Assembly: GCA_963677015.1 (NCBI GenBank)
Contig: OY781533.1
Coordinates: forward strand, 3,162,001-3,226,000
From: G963556115 sp963677015
GTDB lineage: Bacteria > Planctomycetota > SZUA-567
Reading direction: 5' to 3'
DNA: 64,000 bases
Both the position numbers and the translations under genes were made by a program. The notes beneath the pieces are model-generated. The model made no database searches. It was not told the origin of the DNA and worked only from the letters and a program-made list of their open reading frames with translations. Positions 17,358 through 26,381 of this stretch are shown here, in pieces; the stretch's first letter is position 1, and the number at the start of each line of letters is the position of its first letter.

Positions 17358-18332
17358 CTATAGTTCCCTGCGATTATCGAGCCAGATAGCAATTACCAGA
17401 ATTGCGCCCTTCATCATAGTCTGAATAAATGTCGAAACCCCTAGAAGGTTGAGACAGTTGGACATCAGCGTTATCAGTGCAACTCCCAGCATTGTACGTA
17501 TAACACTGCCTTTTCCTCCCTTAAGACTTGTTCCGCCGACAACAACAGCCAGAATTGTATTCGTCTCATAATTCAGTCCAAGAACCGGAGAAGCGGTTGT
17601 AACTCTTGAAAACAGCACGACAGATCCGACAGCAGTCATAAATCCGGAGATAGTATAAATAAGCATTATACTCTTCTTAACCGGAATACCTGAAAGTTCT
17701 GCAGCCACTTTGTTACCACCGGTAAGGCAGATTGACCGCCCCATATAAGTTCGAGTCTGAAAGATATGCAGAACAATAAGACTTACAACAAATATTATAA
17801 ATGACACGGAAACAAAGCCGACACTGCCGCTGCCAATCTCTGTAAAAACAGATATATCACGTTTCACCCAGCTCATATGCTGAGTTGCTCCATCAACCGA
17901 CAATAGCGCCAGAGCACCATAAAAAAGGCTCATTGCATAGGTTATAAATAATGCTTCGGCCTGAGTCATAGCACCAAAGAATATCAGAATAATACTATTA
18001 ATAAAGCCCATAAGCGCGCCAGCTGCCAGGCCGATCAGAAGTGCCGGAAATTGCCCCAGCGGCTGAATAAGATATACAGTAAGCACCGCCACCAGTGAGA
18101 TTATACCAGCAATAGAAAGATCAATAAAACCACCGATAATTACAAAGGTCATACCCAGTGCCACCAGACTGAGCGGGCCGAACTGACGCATAATATTAGT
18201 CAGATTACCGGCTGTAAAGAACTTCGGTTCCAGTACCGCAGTGATAACGACGAGAATCACGATACCGATCAGAACCAGATTTTCATTGAGACATTCCTTA
18301 TGCCTCTTATTAAGGATTAATTGTGTATTCAT
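17358..18332 (-). CDS. Sugar ABC transporter permease (RbsC family), first of two
   Basis: 324 residues, strongly hydrophobic with about ten predicted membrane segments. The signature GMTFVIIGGFIDLSIAGIISL lies near residue 60 and NTILAVVVGGTSLKGGKGS in the last third; both are typical of RbsC/XylH permeases. It lies 22 bp after the ATPase gene, with GGGAGG upstream of the ATG. It acts with the second permease, the RbsA-like ATPase and the periplasmic binding protein as a CUT2-type importer. Confidence 0.93.
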   Translation of the reverse strand: MNTQLILNKRHKECLNENLVLIGIVILVVITAVLEPKFFTAGNLTNIMRQFGPLSLVALGMTFVIIGGFIDLSIAGIISLVAVLTVYLIQPLGQFPALLIGLAAGALMGFINSIILIFFGAMTQAEALFITYAMSLFYGALALLSVDGATQHMSWVKRDISVFTEIGSGSVGFVSVSFIIFVVSLIVLHIFQTRTYMGRSICLTGGNKVAAELSGIPVKKSIMLIYTISGFMTAVGSVVLFSRVTTASPVLGLNYETNTILAVVVGGTSLKGGKGSVIRTMLGVALITLMSNCLNLLGVSTFIQTMMKGAILVIAIWLDNRREL

Positions 18333-18354
18333 TGAGTAAGCATCCTCCCTCGCT

Positions 18355-19836
18355 TTAGCCCAGAGCCTTCTTCATAATTTCATCAGCAGAGAATTTTTCC
18401 GGATCAAACTCACCGGTAATTCTACCTTCACAAATCGTAAGCACACGGTTACTCATGCTTAACACCTCCGGAAGTTCAGAGGAAATCAGAATAACAGCGC
18501 CTCCAGACTCGACAATCTGTTTCATAAGGAGGTATATTTCAAACTTAGCCCCGACATCAATCCCTCGTGTCGGTTCATCCATAAAGAGAATTTTAGGTTT
18601 CATTTCCAGCCAGCGCCCGATAATACATTTCTGCTGGTTACCACCGGAGAGATTGACGGTTTCGGTTCGCGAAGACGGCGTCTTTATACGCAGAGACTTG
18701 ATATGTCTTTCAGAAATCTTCTTCTCCTCAGCTTTATTAATAAATCCGCTCTTGGTAATCTCAGCGAGCGCGGCCATTGAAATATTTGATTCAACAGTAA
18801 ATGGTAATACCAGACCCTGCAGTTTTCTGTCTTCCGGTACAATTCCCATCCCCGCTTTGATCGCATCCTGAGGATTACGTATTTTAACCTCTTTACCCTC
18901 AACATATACCTCATGCCCCCGAACTTTATCAGCACCGTATATTGCCCGGATAATTTCGGTTCTTCCTGCTCCGACCAGACCAACAAAACCAAGAATTTCA
19001 CCCTTTTTAAGCTCGAAAGAAATATCTTTCAGTTTCTTAGTATTGATATTTTTAACCTCCATCAGAGTCTCTCCGACGCAGCGCGGACGTTCAGGAAATT
19101 CATTTTCAATTGACCTGCCTACCATCTTGGCAATCATATCATTCCGATCCATCTCACCGATTGGTCTGGTATCAATAATAGTACCATCACGGAGCACAGT
19201 TACGGTATCGCAGAAATCATAGATTTCGTCCAGCTTATGGCTTATATAAATAATAGCCACACCCCGCTCTTTAAGATTTGTGATAATCTCTGCCAGATGC
19301 TTCATCTCATCGTCGGTCAGACTGCTGCTCGGTTCATCCATAATGAGCAGTTTTGAATTGAACGACAACGCCTTGGTTATCTCGACCATCTGCATCTCCG
19401 ATACACTCAATTCAGAGACCATTGCATGTGTGTTAATTGTACTGCCAATACTATCCAGTAATTCCCGCGCACGTTCGTGAGTACCGCGCATACCATGCAT
19501 TTCCCGGAAACGTCCCAGCAGGATATTCTCACCCACACTCATAGTATTGACCAGATTGAACTCCTGAAATATAATACTCAGACCCCGATGCAATGACTCT
19601 ATGGGAGTTGTTTGTTCTATCTGCTCTCCGTCGAAAATTACTGTTCCTTCATCCTTCTCATAAACACCTGCCAGTATCTTCATCAGCGTTGATTTACCGG
19701 CACCATTCTCACCTACAAGACCATGTACCGACCCTTTTTTAACATCCAATGAGACATTATCCAGGGCTCTGACACCGGGGAAGAATTTTGATACATTTCT
19801 CAGGGAAAGAATTAAATCAGAACTCTTCTCTTCCAT
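18355..19836 (-). CDS. Sugar ABC transporter ATP-binding protein (RbsA/MglA type, two ABC domains)
   Basis: 493 residues with two nucleotide-binding domains, as in RbsA. Domain 1 has Walker A GENGAGKST, a signature-like LSVSEMQMVEI and Walker B LLIMDEPSSSL. Domain 2 starts near residue 255 and has the degenerate P-loop GLVGAGRTE common to the family, the signature LSGGNQQK and Walker B ILFMDEPTRGID. It powers import by the two permeases. The RBS GAAAGGGG precedes the ATG. It is separated from the binding-protein gene by 103 bp containing a hairpin. Confidence 0.95.
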   Translation of the reverse strand: MEEKSSDLILSLRNVSKFFPGVRALDNVSLDVKKGSVHGLVGENGAGKSTLMKILAGVYEKDEGTVIFDGEQIEQTTPIESLHRGLSIIFQEFNLVNTMSVGENILLGRFREMHGMRGTHERARELLDSIGSTINTHAMVSELSVSEMQMVEITKALSFNSKLLIMDEPSSSLTDDEMKHLAEIITNLKERGVAIIYISHKLDEIYDFCDTVTVLRDGTIIDTRPIGEMDRNDMIAKMVGRSIENEFPERPRCVGETLMEVKNINTKKLKDISFELKKGEILGFVGLVGAGRTEIIRAIYGADKVRGHEVYVEGKEVKIRNPQDAIKAGMGIVPEDRKLQGLVLPFTVESNISMAALAEITKSGFINKAEEKKISERHIKSLRIKTPSSRTETVNLSGGNQQKCIIGRWLEMKPKILFMDEPTRGIDVGAKFEIYLLMKQIVESGGAVILISSELPEVLSMSNRVLTICEGRITGEFDPEKFSADEIMKKALG

Positions 19837-19865
19837 TCTACATCCCCTTTCACTAACAAAAAGTT

Positions 19866-19900
19866 AAGGCTCATCCCGACTTAAAGTCGAAATGAGCCTT
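19866..19900 (-). other. Intercistronic hairpin between binding-protein and ATPase genes
   Basis: AAGGCTCAT (19866-19874) pairs with ATGAGCCTT (19892-19900), with a small inner GACT/AGTC stem. There is no T-tract. It lies just after the binding-protein stop codon. Such hairpins commonly protect the upstream message, or attenuate the rest, so that the binding protein is made in excess of the membrane parts. Confidence 0.55.
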
Positions 19901-19939
19901 TAAGTCCATCAAGTATATCCAGATCAACAACAGTGCTTA

Positions 19940-20893
19940 TTACCATTCAGGCATTTCATAATTCTTGATATTATCCTTTCCGATTGCATCAAGTGGAATA
20001 AAGTTGACAGCAGCTACTTCCTTACCATCCAGTTTATCCTTAGCACATTTCATAGTGGTTGAGGCCATATTTTCAAAGCTCTGAGCAATTGTTACATCCT
20101 GATCACCGTCAAGAATATTTTTAAAGCCGGCTCTACAGCCATCTACAGCAACCAGATACACATCATTCATTCCTGCATTCTTGAGTGCCTGAATAACCCC
20201 TGCCGCTCCGTTATCCCAGTGGCAAAAGACACCATCAATATTTTTACCATACTTGGTTATGAAATCTTCCATGATAGTCATAGCATCATTGGCAGACCAT
20301 GAATTACAGTTCTGAACCGCCAGCACCTCAATATTGCTGTAATCAATAATCTTATGAAAACCCTGATTACGTTTGATCTGCGCGTCATGTCCGGCCTGAC
20401 CGCCAATTTCAACAATCTTCGCCCCATCAGGGAACTTCTTTACAAAAGCCTTACCGGCAACTTCCCCTGCCATAGTATCATTTACCCCGCAGAAGATATC
20501 ACGGATTGACGCGAACTGTTCTGGCAGATCAGCAGAGTAAAGACAGACCACAATACCTGCATCCTTGGCTTCCATCAGACTTGGAACGATAGCGTTGATA
20601 TCATTTGGACATACCGCTATAACATCCACACCCTGAGCAATGCAGTTATTGACGTTCTGCGCCTGTATCTGCGCATCATCATTTGGTGAATCCAGAATGA
20701 TCACATCAAAACCATAATCTTCTGCATGACGTTTGAACATCTTGGCAGAATAGGCCTGAGACTCATTGGAAAGACTTGTAGGCAGATAAGCCAGCACCGG
20801 TTTCTTATCGGCAGCCTGAGCCATATCTGAGACAAAGAGGGAAAGAACAAATGCAGCCATAAGACTAAATAACAGATAGTAACTTTTTCTCAT
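19940..20893 (-). CDS. Periplasmic sugar-binding protein (RbsB family)
   Basis: 317 residues. A clear signal peptide (residues 1-27, positively charged MRKSYY, hydrophobic core, cleavage after AQA) is followed by a type I periplasmic binding protein of the ribose/galactose group. Seen motifs include NNCIAQGVDVIAVCPND, IFCGVNDTMAGEVAG and GVFCHWDNGAAG. It captures a sugar for the RbsABC-type importer encoded next to it. It lies between the YbiW-like enzyme and the ATPase genes. RBS AGGAG. Ligand unknown; an anhydrohexitol is inferred from the enzymes of the operon. Confidence 0.93.
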   Translation of the reverse strand: MRKSYYLLFSLMAAFVLSLFVSDMAQAADKKPVLAYLPTSLSNESQAYSAKMFKRHAEDYGFDVIILDSPNDDAQIQAQNVNNCIAQGVDVIAVCPNDINAIVPSLMEAKDAGIVVCLYSADLPEQFASIRDIFCGVNDTMAGEVAGKAFVKKFPDGAKIVEIGGQAGHDAQIKRNQGFHKIIDYSNIEVLAVQNCNSWSANDAMTIMEDFITKYGKNIDGVFCHWDNGAAGVIQALKNAGMNDVYLVAVDGCRAGFKNILDGDQDVTIAQSFENMASTTMKCAKDKLDGKEVAAVNFIPLDAIGKDNIKNYEMPEW

Positions 20894-21057
20894 TTTTTTC
20901 TCCTAAACAACACATAATAGGCATAACAAATGCCAAACAACAAAAATATTCAACACAAACAAAACACAACTGAATATATTATATAAGAAGTTTTACCGCT
21001 TAATCCGCACCCAAAATAAACATTATATTAGAGAGTTAGGAACTTGGGTATAAACGC

Positions 21058-23454
21058 CTATAGCACCTGTTCGGTGCGGGCAATTATGTCATCCTGAGTC
21101 TGCCGTGAAAGCACATTGAAGAACGCGGAATAACCGGCAACTCTTATTACCAGATCACGATGCTTCTCCGGCTGCTCCTGAGCTTCCAACAATGTCTCAC
21201 GTGAGACAACATTATACTGGATATGAAATCCGCTCAGGCTGCCAAAGAATGTCCGCAGCAGCATAAGCAGTTTTTTCCTGTCTTCTGAATCAGCCAGTGT
21301 CTTTGGTGCGACCTTCTGATTAAGAAGTACTCCACCGGTTATCTTATTAGTCGGAAGCTTGGATATGGATTTCAGGACACTTGTCGGCCCGTTTACATCC
21401 ATAGAGTGAGTGGGAGAGCAGCCTTCCGCCAGCGGTTCTCCGGCATAGCGACCATCAGGGGTGGCGCAGGTACCGGCTCCCTGCGGTACATTGGCTGAAA
21501 TTGATGACGTCCCGGCATAATATGCTCCACCTATCGGACCACGACCGAACCTGGTATTTTTATACTTTGAGATTTCATCTATATAACTCTGATATCCTTC
21601 CACCACCAGATTATCGACATAATCTTCATCATTACCGTACTTCGGCGCAGCTAGCAGAAGTTTACGTATTCGCTGCCCGTCGGTTCCGGCAAAATTATTC
21701 ATCAATGCGTCCCAGAGATCTTTGCGGGAGATCGTCTTTTCCTCATAAACACAACGCTTTAGCGCCGCCAGTGAATCCCCGAGGTTGGCTATTCCAACCT
21801 GCAGTCCACTGATAAAATCATATACCGCGCCACCTTCTTTGATATGTTTGCCTCTGCCGATACAGTCATCTGTAAGCGCTGAACAGAGTATATCCGGGAC
21901 CTCATTCTCCAGAGCCATATCACCGCAGGAGTCAAGTATTACGGTCTGCCGGCAGAAATCACGCACAAACCTGTCCCAAGCCTGCATAACTTCATCAAAA
22001 CTTTCCATCTCAAGAAAATGACCGGACCCCGCACACACCCGTTTACCGCTTCCAACATCAATCCCATCATTCAAAGCGATCATCAATGTCTTGGGAAAAT
22101 TCAGAAAACTCATCCCGGTACAGCGGTAGCCCCATTTACCGGGCACAGCCACCTCAACACAACCTATAGCGCTATAATTATACGCATCTTCTCTGGCAAT
22201 ACCCAGATTTGTAAATGACGGAATAATTATCTCATCATTATTGAATGCCGGCATCCCGAAACCGCAGCGCATGACTTCAATACACTCATTCATAAACTCA
22301 TCACTCAGACCATTATGATAACGCACAGTCAGATTCGGCTGCGGCAGATGACAGCGGGCAACTGTCTTGAGCACCAGCCAGCTGAGCTCATTCACCGCAT
22401 CCTCACCAGCTGTTGTCTGACCGCCGATAGTCACATTCTGATATAAAGGACTGCCTGCAGAGAAACGTGTATGCGACCAGCTCCGCACCTTGTTCAGACT
22501 GAAGGTGCGCAGCCAGAGATTCTCCAGCAGTTCACACGCCTTCTCTTCACTCATACCTTCATCAATGCTCTTTTTATAATATGGATAACAAAACTGATCA
22601 AAACGCCCGTATGACAGAGAATGCCCGTTGGACTCTATCTGCAGCGCCAGATGAATAAACCAGACACTCTGAAGCGCTTCCTGCAGGCTCTCGGCCGGCT
22701 CGTGCGGCACCTTCCGGCAGATTCTGGCTATCTCCCGCAGTTCCTCAGCCCGCTCTCCGGCTGCAAACTGCGCTTCCATCTCCGCAAGCTCCGCATAGCG
22801 CAGCGCGAACGCCTCCATTGCATCCAGTACAATCAGTATTGCCTCATAAAAATAACTCTTCTTCAGCTCGGCGAATACCGCCTTGTCGAGTCCTGCCAAT
22901 TCTTTTACCACCCGTGCACGCACCCCGCACAGACCTTCTTTCAGCACTCTTTCATAAGACACCGCGATATGAGCATCACCCGAGGTTATATTCCCCTCAT
23001 TCTTAATAATACCGAGATCATAAAATACCCGCGATTCCTCCGGAAATGACGCATACCCTTTATCCTTGAGAGTGCGTCCCTGCCAATAGCCGCTGATATC
23101 ACGCAAAACCTGCTTATTCTCCTCGGTGATATAGAAACGGTCCCCGTCACGGGCGGCAAACTCATCCAGTTCATTAACCACCCAGTCCATCGCATATTCA
23201 GGAAATATCGGTGCCGCCCTGTCCGCACTCGCCTGGTTACCGACAATCAGCGCTTCAGGATTGATATAAATTGACATATTCCGCAAAACCGCATCCAGAA
23301 TGTACGCCCGCTTCAAAACTACCGGCTCCGCCTCATGCTCCTGACAGGCTCTGGTGGTAAAAAGCGCCCGCTCCACACATATTGTTGGCTTGACATTCAG
23401 AATCTCTTCACGCATTTTTAGCGTACGACTGTTAAGATTACCAAAATAACTCAT
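21058..23454 (-). CDS. ybiW: Glycyl radical enzyme, YbiW-like (probable 1,5-anhydroglucitol-6-phosphate ring-opening lyase)
   Basis: 798 residues. Cys432 and Glu434 lie in IGCVEVAVPGKWGYRCTGMSF; the glycyl radical Gly774 lies in RVAGYSAFF. GNQASADRAAPIFPEY, NEGNITSGDAH and RCGFGMPAFNNDEIIIP closely follow E. coli YbiW as I recall it, more closely than PflD. From memory YbiW was reported to cleave the ring C-O bond of 1,5-anhydroglucitol-6-phosphate, giving 1-deoxyfructose-6-phosphate. It lies between a ROK kinase and the importer genes and has no activase directly beside it. It shares only moderate identity with the PflD-like enzyme of the same operon, so the pair is not a recent duplication. 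Confidence 0.9.
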   Translation of the reverse strand: MSYFGNLNSRTLKMREEILNVKPTICVERALFTTRACQEHEAEPVVLKRAYILDAVLRNMSIYINPEALIVGNQASADRAAPIFPEYAMDWVVNELDEFAARDGDRFYITEENKQVLRDISGYWQGRTLKDKGYASFPEESRVFYDLGIIKNEGNITSGDAHIAVSYERVLKEGLCGVRARVVKELAGLDKAVFAELKKSYFYEAILIVLDAMEAFALRYAELAEMEAQFAAGERAEELREIARICRKVPHEPAESLQEALQSVWFIHLALQIESNGHSLSYGRFDQFCYPYYKKSIDEGMSEEKACELLENLWLRTFSLNKVRSWSHTRFSAGSPLYQNVTIGGQTTAGEDAVNELSWLVLKTVARCHLPQPNLTVRYHNGLSDEFMNECIEVMRCGFGMPAFNNDEIIIPSFTNLGIAREDAYNYSAIGCVEVAVPGKWGYRCTGMSFLNFPKTLMIALNDGIDVGSGKRVCAGSGHFLEMESFDEVMQAWDRFVRDFCRQTVILDSCGDMALENEVPDILCSALTDDCIGRGKHIKEGGAVYDFISGLQVGIANLGDSLAALKRCVYEEKTISRKDLWDALMNNFAGTDGQRIRKLLLAAPKYGNDEDYVDNLVVEGYQSYIDEISKYKNTRFGRGPIGGAYYAGTSSISANVPQGAGTCATPDGRYAGEPLAEGCSPTHSMDVNGPTSVLKSISKLPTNKITGGVLLNQKVAPKTLADSEDRKKLLMLLRTFFGSLSGFHIQYNVVSRETLLEAQEQPEKHRDLVIRVAGYSAFFNVLSRQTQDDIIARTEQVL

Positions 23455-23519
23455 AGATCATCCCTACCCTTATCTAGAATATCATCATAAATGCTAACAG
23501 GCACCCGCAGGCACCAGAA

Positions 23520-24470
23520 TCATGAATCCCCGTACAGTATCAGATCCGCAGCTCCGATAATACCAAAATTATTCTTAAGCTCTGCAAAACGAAAATCCAC
23601 CGGCAGCTCACAGTGATTAAGTTTTCTGAAATTGGCAATAACCCGTGAAAACAGCGTATCACCGATATTGATAAGTCCGCCGCCGAAGACAAAAAGATTG
23701 ATATTAAGCAGCTGATAAACATTGAACAGACAGAGCGCCAGATAATCAGCCATCATCTCAACCGTCTCAATAGCCAGCTTATCACCCTGCTCATAGGCAC
23801 GTATTATCTGCGCGCAGCCTATTTCTTCCTCAAGTGACAGTACACTCTTTTCCCCTGCGGCAAGGCGATTTTTGACATGGCGCGGTGCATAACGCCCAGA
23901 AGCATAAGACATAAAGCAGCCTGAATTTTTACAGCCGCATTCTATCCCCTGCTTGTGAGTGGCAATCATGTGTCCGCATTCACCGGCCATGCCGTAACTT
24001 CCCCTAAAAACGTTACCATTGATTATTATGCCACTGCCGATACCGGTACTGGTTGCAACATAGACCATATGTCTGCTGCCTCTTCCGGCACCATGGCGAA
24101 ACTCTGCCAGTGCGGCGACGTTGGCATCATTGTCGATTACTACCGGCACCTGCAGACGTTCATAAAGATAATCACGCATCGGAAAATCACAGATCCGGGT
24201 CATTGCCGAGGTCATAAGCACATAACCTTTATCAAAGACAATATATGAAGGCATACACAGACCGATACCGTCAAGCTGCCCAAGTTCCAGATTATTAGCC
24301 TCAAGTATCTCTCTGGTTCTATTTATAATCTCTGCTGCAAATACCGGACCGTCAGCAGTGCTGTCCGTAGGATACTCCACCCGGTAAAGCAGATTATCAT
24401 TCCGGTCAAAAAGTCCATATGCTGTCTTGGTGCCACCAACATCTATGCCAATAACCTTACCGCCAGCCAC
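23520..24470 (-). CDS. ROK-family sugar kinase
   Basis: 316 residues. The phosphate-1 loop is GIDVGGTKTAYGLFD. The catalytic Asp lies in VVIDNDANVAALAE. The ROK zinc site is seen as GHMIATHKQGIECGCKNSGC (His, then Cys-x-Cys and Cys). These kinases phosphorylate glucose-like sugars at O6. The start is a GTG at 24470 with AAGGAGG upstream. It is the promoter-proximal gene of the operon, 65 bp before the YbiW-like enzyme. It is a good candidate to make 1,5-anhydroglucitol-6-phosphate or a related 6-phosphate after ABC import, since this importer, unlike a PTS, delivers the free sugar. Confidence 0.9.
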   Translation of the reverse strand: MAGGKVIGIDVGGTKTAYGLFDRNDNLLYRVEYPTDSTADGPVFAAEIINRTREILEANNLELGQLDGIGLCMPSYIVFDKGYVLMTSAMTRICDFPMRDYLYERLQVPVVIDNDANVAALAEFRHGAGRGSRHMVYVATSTGIGSGIIINGNVFRGSYGMAGECGHMIATHKQGIECGCKNSGCFMSYASGRYAPRHVKNRLAAGEKSVLSLEEEIGCAQIIRAYEQGDKLAIETVEMMADYLALCLFNVYQLLNINLFVFGGGLINIGDTLFSRVIANFRKLNHCELPVDFRFAELKNNFGIIGAADLILYGDS

Positions 24471-24524
24471 AGCATCCTCCTTCTATTCAGTCCACCGGGC
24501 TGTTAAGAATACCCGGACATTACT

Positions 24525-24998
24525 TTACAGCGAACTAACAGCTTTTTCGCTGAAAATACCGGCAGCAACCCCGTTACCAGACTATCTTTACCCACAACAC
24601 TAGTTTACAGCTAATATACTTTAAACAAACACCTGAATAACAACTTTTAAGGATAAATTCATAATACAACACAAAATATAACTTGTCAAATACGTTACAG
24701 TAGTATTACAATTTAATTGGTTTCAATATAATTTATATATTCTTTAATTATAATAATTTATAAAATCAAATAATTATTATAATATTTTTTTTATTACAGC
24801 TTAATTCTCAATAAATTCTTTATAAACCAGTAATTTTATTACAGATAGATTACAGCTAAATTACAGTTAACTGTTAAATACCCTCGAAAAAACACTGCAT
24901 TTAGACTCAATCTGTAATTTTTCAGTTGCATTACCCCCTGTTATAGGTTACAGTTTAGAATAAATAGTAATTAGCAGAAAATTTTATCTCAGCTGTAA
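24525..24998. promoter_or_regulatory. Cluster of ten TTACAG/CTGTAA motifs (candidate operators)
   Basis: TTACAG occurs at 24525, 24605, 24695, 24794, 24839, 24850, 24861 and 24948. Its complement CTGTAA occurs at 24912 and 24993. Near matches are TTACAA at 24706 and CTGTTA at 24871. The last forms a perfect 12-bp palindrome ACAGTTAACTGT (24863-24874) with the 24861 copy. Sites flank the -35 of the operon promoter. They are the likely binding sites of the adjacent GntR/LacI-hybrid regulator. Confidence 0.6.
24661..24689 (-). promoter_or_regulatory. Promoter of the glycyl-radical/ABC operon
   Basis: Read leftward: -35 TTGACA (24689-24684), 17-bp spacer, -10 TATTAT (24666-24661). This is a near-consensus sigma70 promoter about 190 bp upstream of the ROK kinase start. 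TTACAG copies lie 6 bp upstream of the -35 and about 50 bp downstream of the -10. Confidence 0.7.
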
Positions 24999-25105
24999 TT
25001 TCTGCCAGTCATTATACAGTATTTTTTCTGCCGGCCGCTTACGCTGCAACCTGACCCTGCAGAAACAACAGTAAATAAATTTTTCAGGCAACAGAAAGTA
25101 ATTAC

Positions 25106-26230
25106 ATGACCCCAAAAAAAAGCAAGGTAACGATAATCCACGATTTCTTCAAAAATGAGATCGAACTGGGAAAATATGCGCCTAATGATGTCCTGCCCTC
25201 TGAAAATGAGGTAGCAGAGACCTTTGAAACCTCCAGACCGACAGTCGCCAAAGCCTTCAACATGCTCAAGGATATCGGATATATCGAGCGCAAAGCCGGC
25301 TTCGGGACCTATGTCATCTACAATCCGGAGCACAAGCAGAGCAGCAATTATAAATTCGGCATGCTTATACCACATATGTATAATACCGAGATCTACGAAC
25401 CGATCTGCGGCGAGATCGCCTCACTGGGCAAGACCAACAACTTCTCAATTATCATCAATGAGCACAACCTCGCTCTCACCTCGGCGCTGAAAAACTTCGA
25501 CATCAGAGAGGTCGAGAACACCGCGACCATGATTGCCAACAGCTACGTCCAGAAGAAGGTCAACGGAGTGTTTATGGCGCCCTTCGAGCATTTCAAGGAG
25601 GCCTATGCCACCAGTGAAGCCATCTATAATATCTTTACCAGAGCCGGCATTCCTATTGTCTATATCGACAGTGACTACGCCGAGTACCCGGCCACCAGTA
25701 ATTCCGACCTTATAACCCTCGACCAGATCGAAGCCGGATTTCAGGTGACCAAACACCTGATCGAAGAAGGCTGCAAAAGCTTTGTCTTTGTAAATGGAAA
25801 TTTTGTCGCCAATACCATTGCTCAGCGCCTTATCGGAGTGAAACTCGCTCTAAAGAAATATAATATACCGGATACCGCCCTCTCGGAAATTATCCGGGAC
25901 AACGATCCGGAGGTCACCGCCAGAAATATTCTGAACGTCAAAAACCGTGAATCCCTTATCTGCTATAATGACGCGGTCGCCGCCTACATCCTACCCTCGC
26001 TTATCAGCGAAGGTGTCAACATCCCGGAAGTGATGAAGGTTATCGCCTTCGATGACGTCGAATACGCCAAGCTCTTTTCTATTCCGCTCAGCACCTATGT
26101 CCAGCCCTGCCGCGAGATCGCCTTCCGCGCGGTAAACGCCATGCTGCTGCGCGTACAGAATCCGAGCCACCCGTATATCCGCCTCTTTGTCAAAGGCGAA
26201 GTCGTGGTCAGGCAGTCCACCCGCCTCTAG
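25106..26230 (+). CDS. GntR-type DNA-binding / LacI-type sensor hybrid regulator (AraR-like)
   Basis: 374 residues. The N-terminal ~70 residues are a GntR winged helix (GKYAPNDVLPSENEVAETFE, TSRPTVAKAFNMLKD, GYIERKAGFGTYV). From about residue 85 a periplasmic-binding-protein-like sugar sensor of the LacI/GalR type follows (FGMLIP, VNGVFMAPFEH, ICYNDAVAAYILP, IAFDDVEYAKL). This is the domain order of Bacillus AraR. It is transcribed away from the glycyl-radical operon and is its obvious regulator, through the TTACAG motif cluster. The inducer is probably the imported sugar or its phosphate. The Shine-Dalgarno is weak. Confidence 0.9.
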   Translation: MTPKKSKVTIIHDFFKNEIELGKYAPNDVLPSENEVAETFETSRPTVAKAFNMLKDIGYIERKAGFGTYVIYNPEHKQSSNYKFGMLIPHMYNTEIYEPICGEIASLGKTNNFSIIINEHNLALTSALKNFDIREVENTATMIANSYVQKKVNGVFMAPFEHFKEAYATSEAIYNIFTRAGIPIVYIDSDYAEYPATSNSDLITLDQIEAGFQVTKHLIEEGCKSFVFVNGNFVANTIAQRLIGVKLALKKYNIPDTALSEIIRDNDPEVTARNILNVKNRESLICYNDAVAAYILPSLISEGVNIPEVMKVIAFDDVEYAKLFSIPLSTYVQPCREIAFRAVNAMLLRVQNPSHPYIRLFVKGEVVVRQSTRL

Positions 26231-26272
26231 CTCTTCCTGGCGCCGATTCATACATTTATAATTCATAAAATA

Positions 26273-26309
26273 AAAGCAGCAGCTGATCCCAACCGTCACC
26301 TGCTGCTTT
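26273..26309 (+). terminator. Terminator of the hybrid regulator gene
   Basis: AAAGCAGCAG (26273-26282) pairs perfectly with CTGCTGCTTT (26300-26309), with a 17-nt loop, 43 bp after the stop codon and followed by cttgtc. A short T-tract is part of the stem. Confidence 0.75.
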
Positions 26310-26381
26310 CTTGTCAAACAAACCCGCATCTCACTCCCGGAACCTGCCCGCCCAATTTACCCGCTTAAGAGTATCCGCCAC

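Larger units (their letters stand above)
24471..25105. other. Divergent control region of the glycyl-radical operon, no gene seen
   Basis: A 635-bp very AT-rich region between the ROK kinase gene and the GntR/LacI-hybrid regulator. It contains the leftward promoter at 24661-24689 and ten TTACAG motifs between 24525 and 24998. No reading frame looks coding. Confidence 0.7.

Noticed and set aside
13950..23454. Pyruvate formate-lyase
   Set aside because: Both enzymes have GCVE at the active site rather than the adjacent Cys-Cys of PFL, and there is no formate metabolism nearby.
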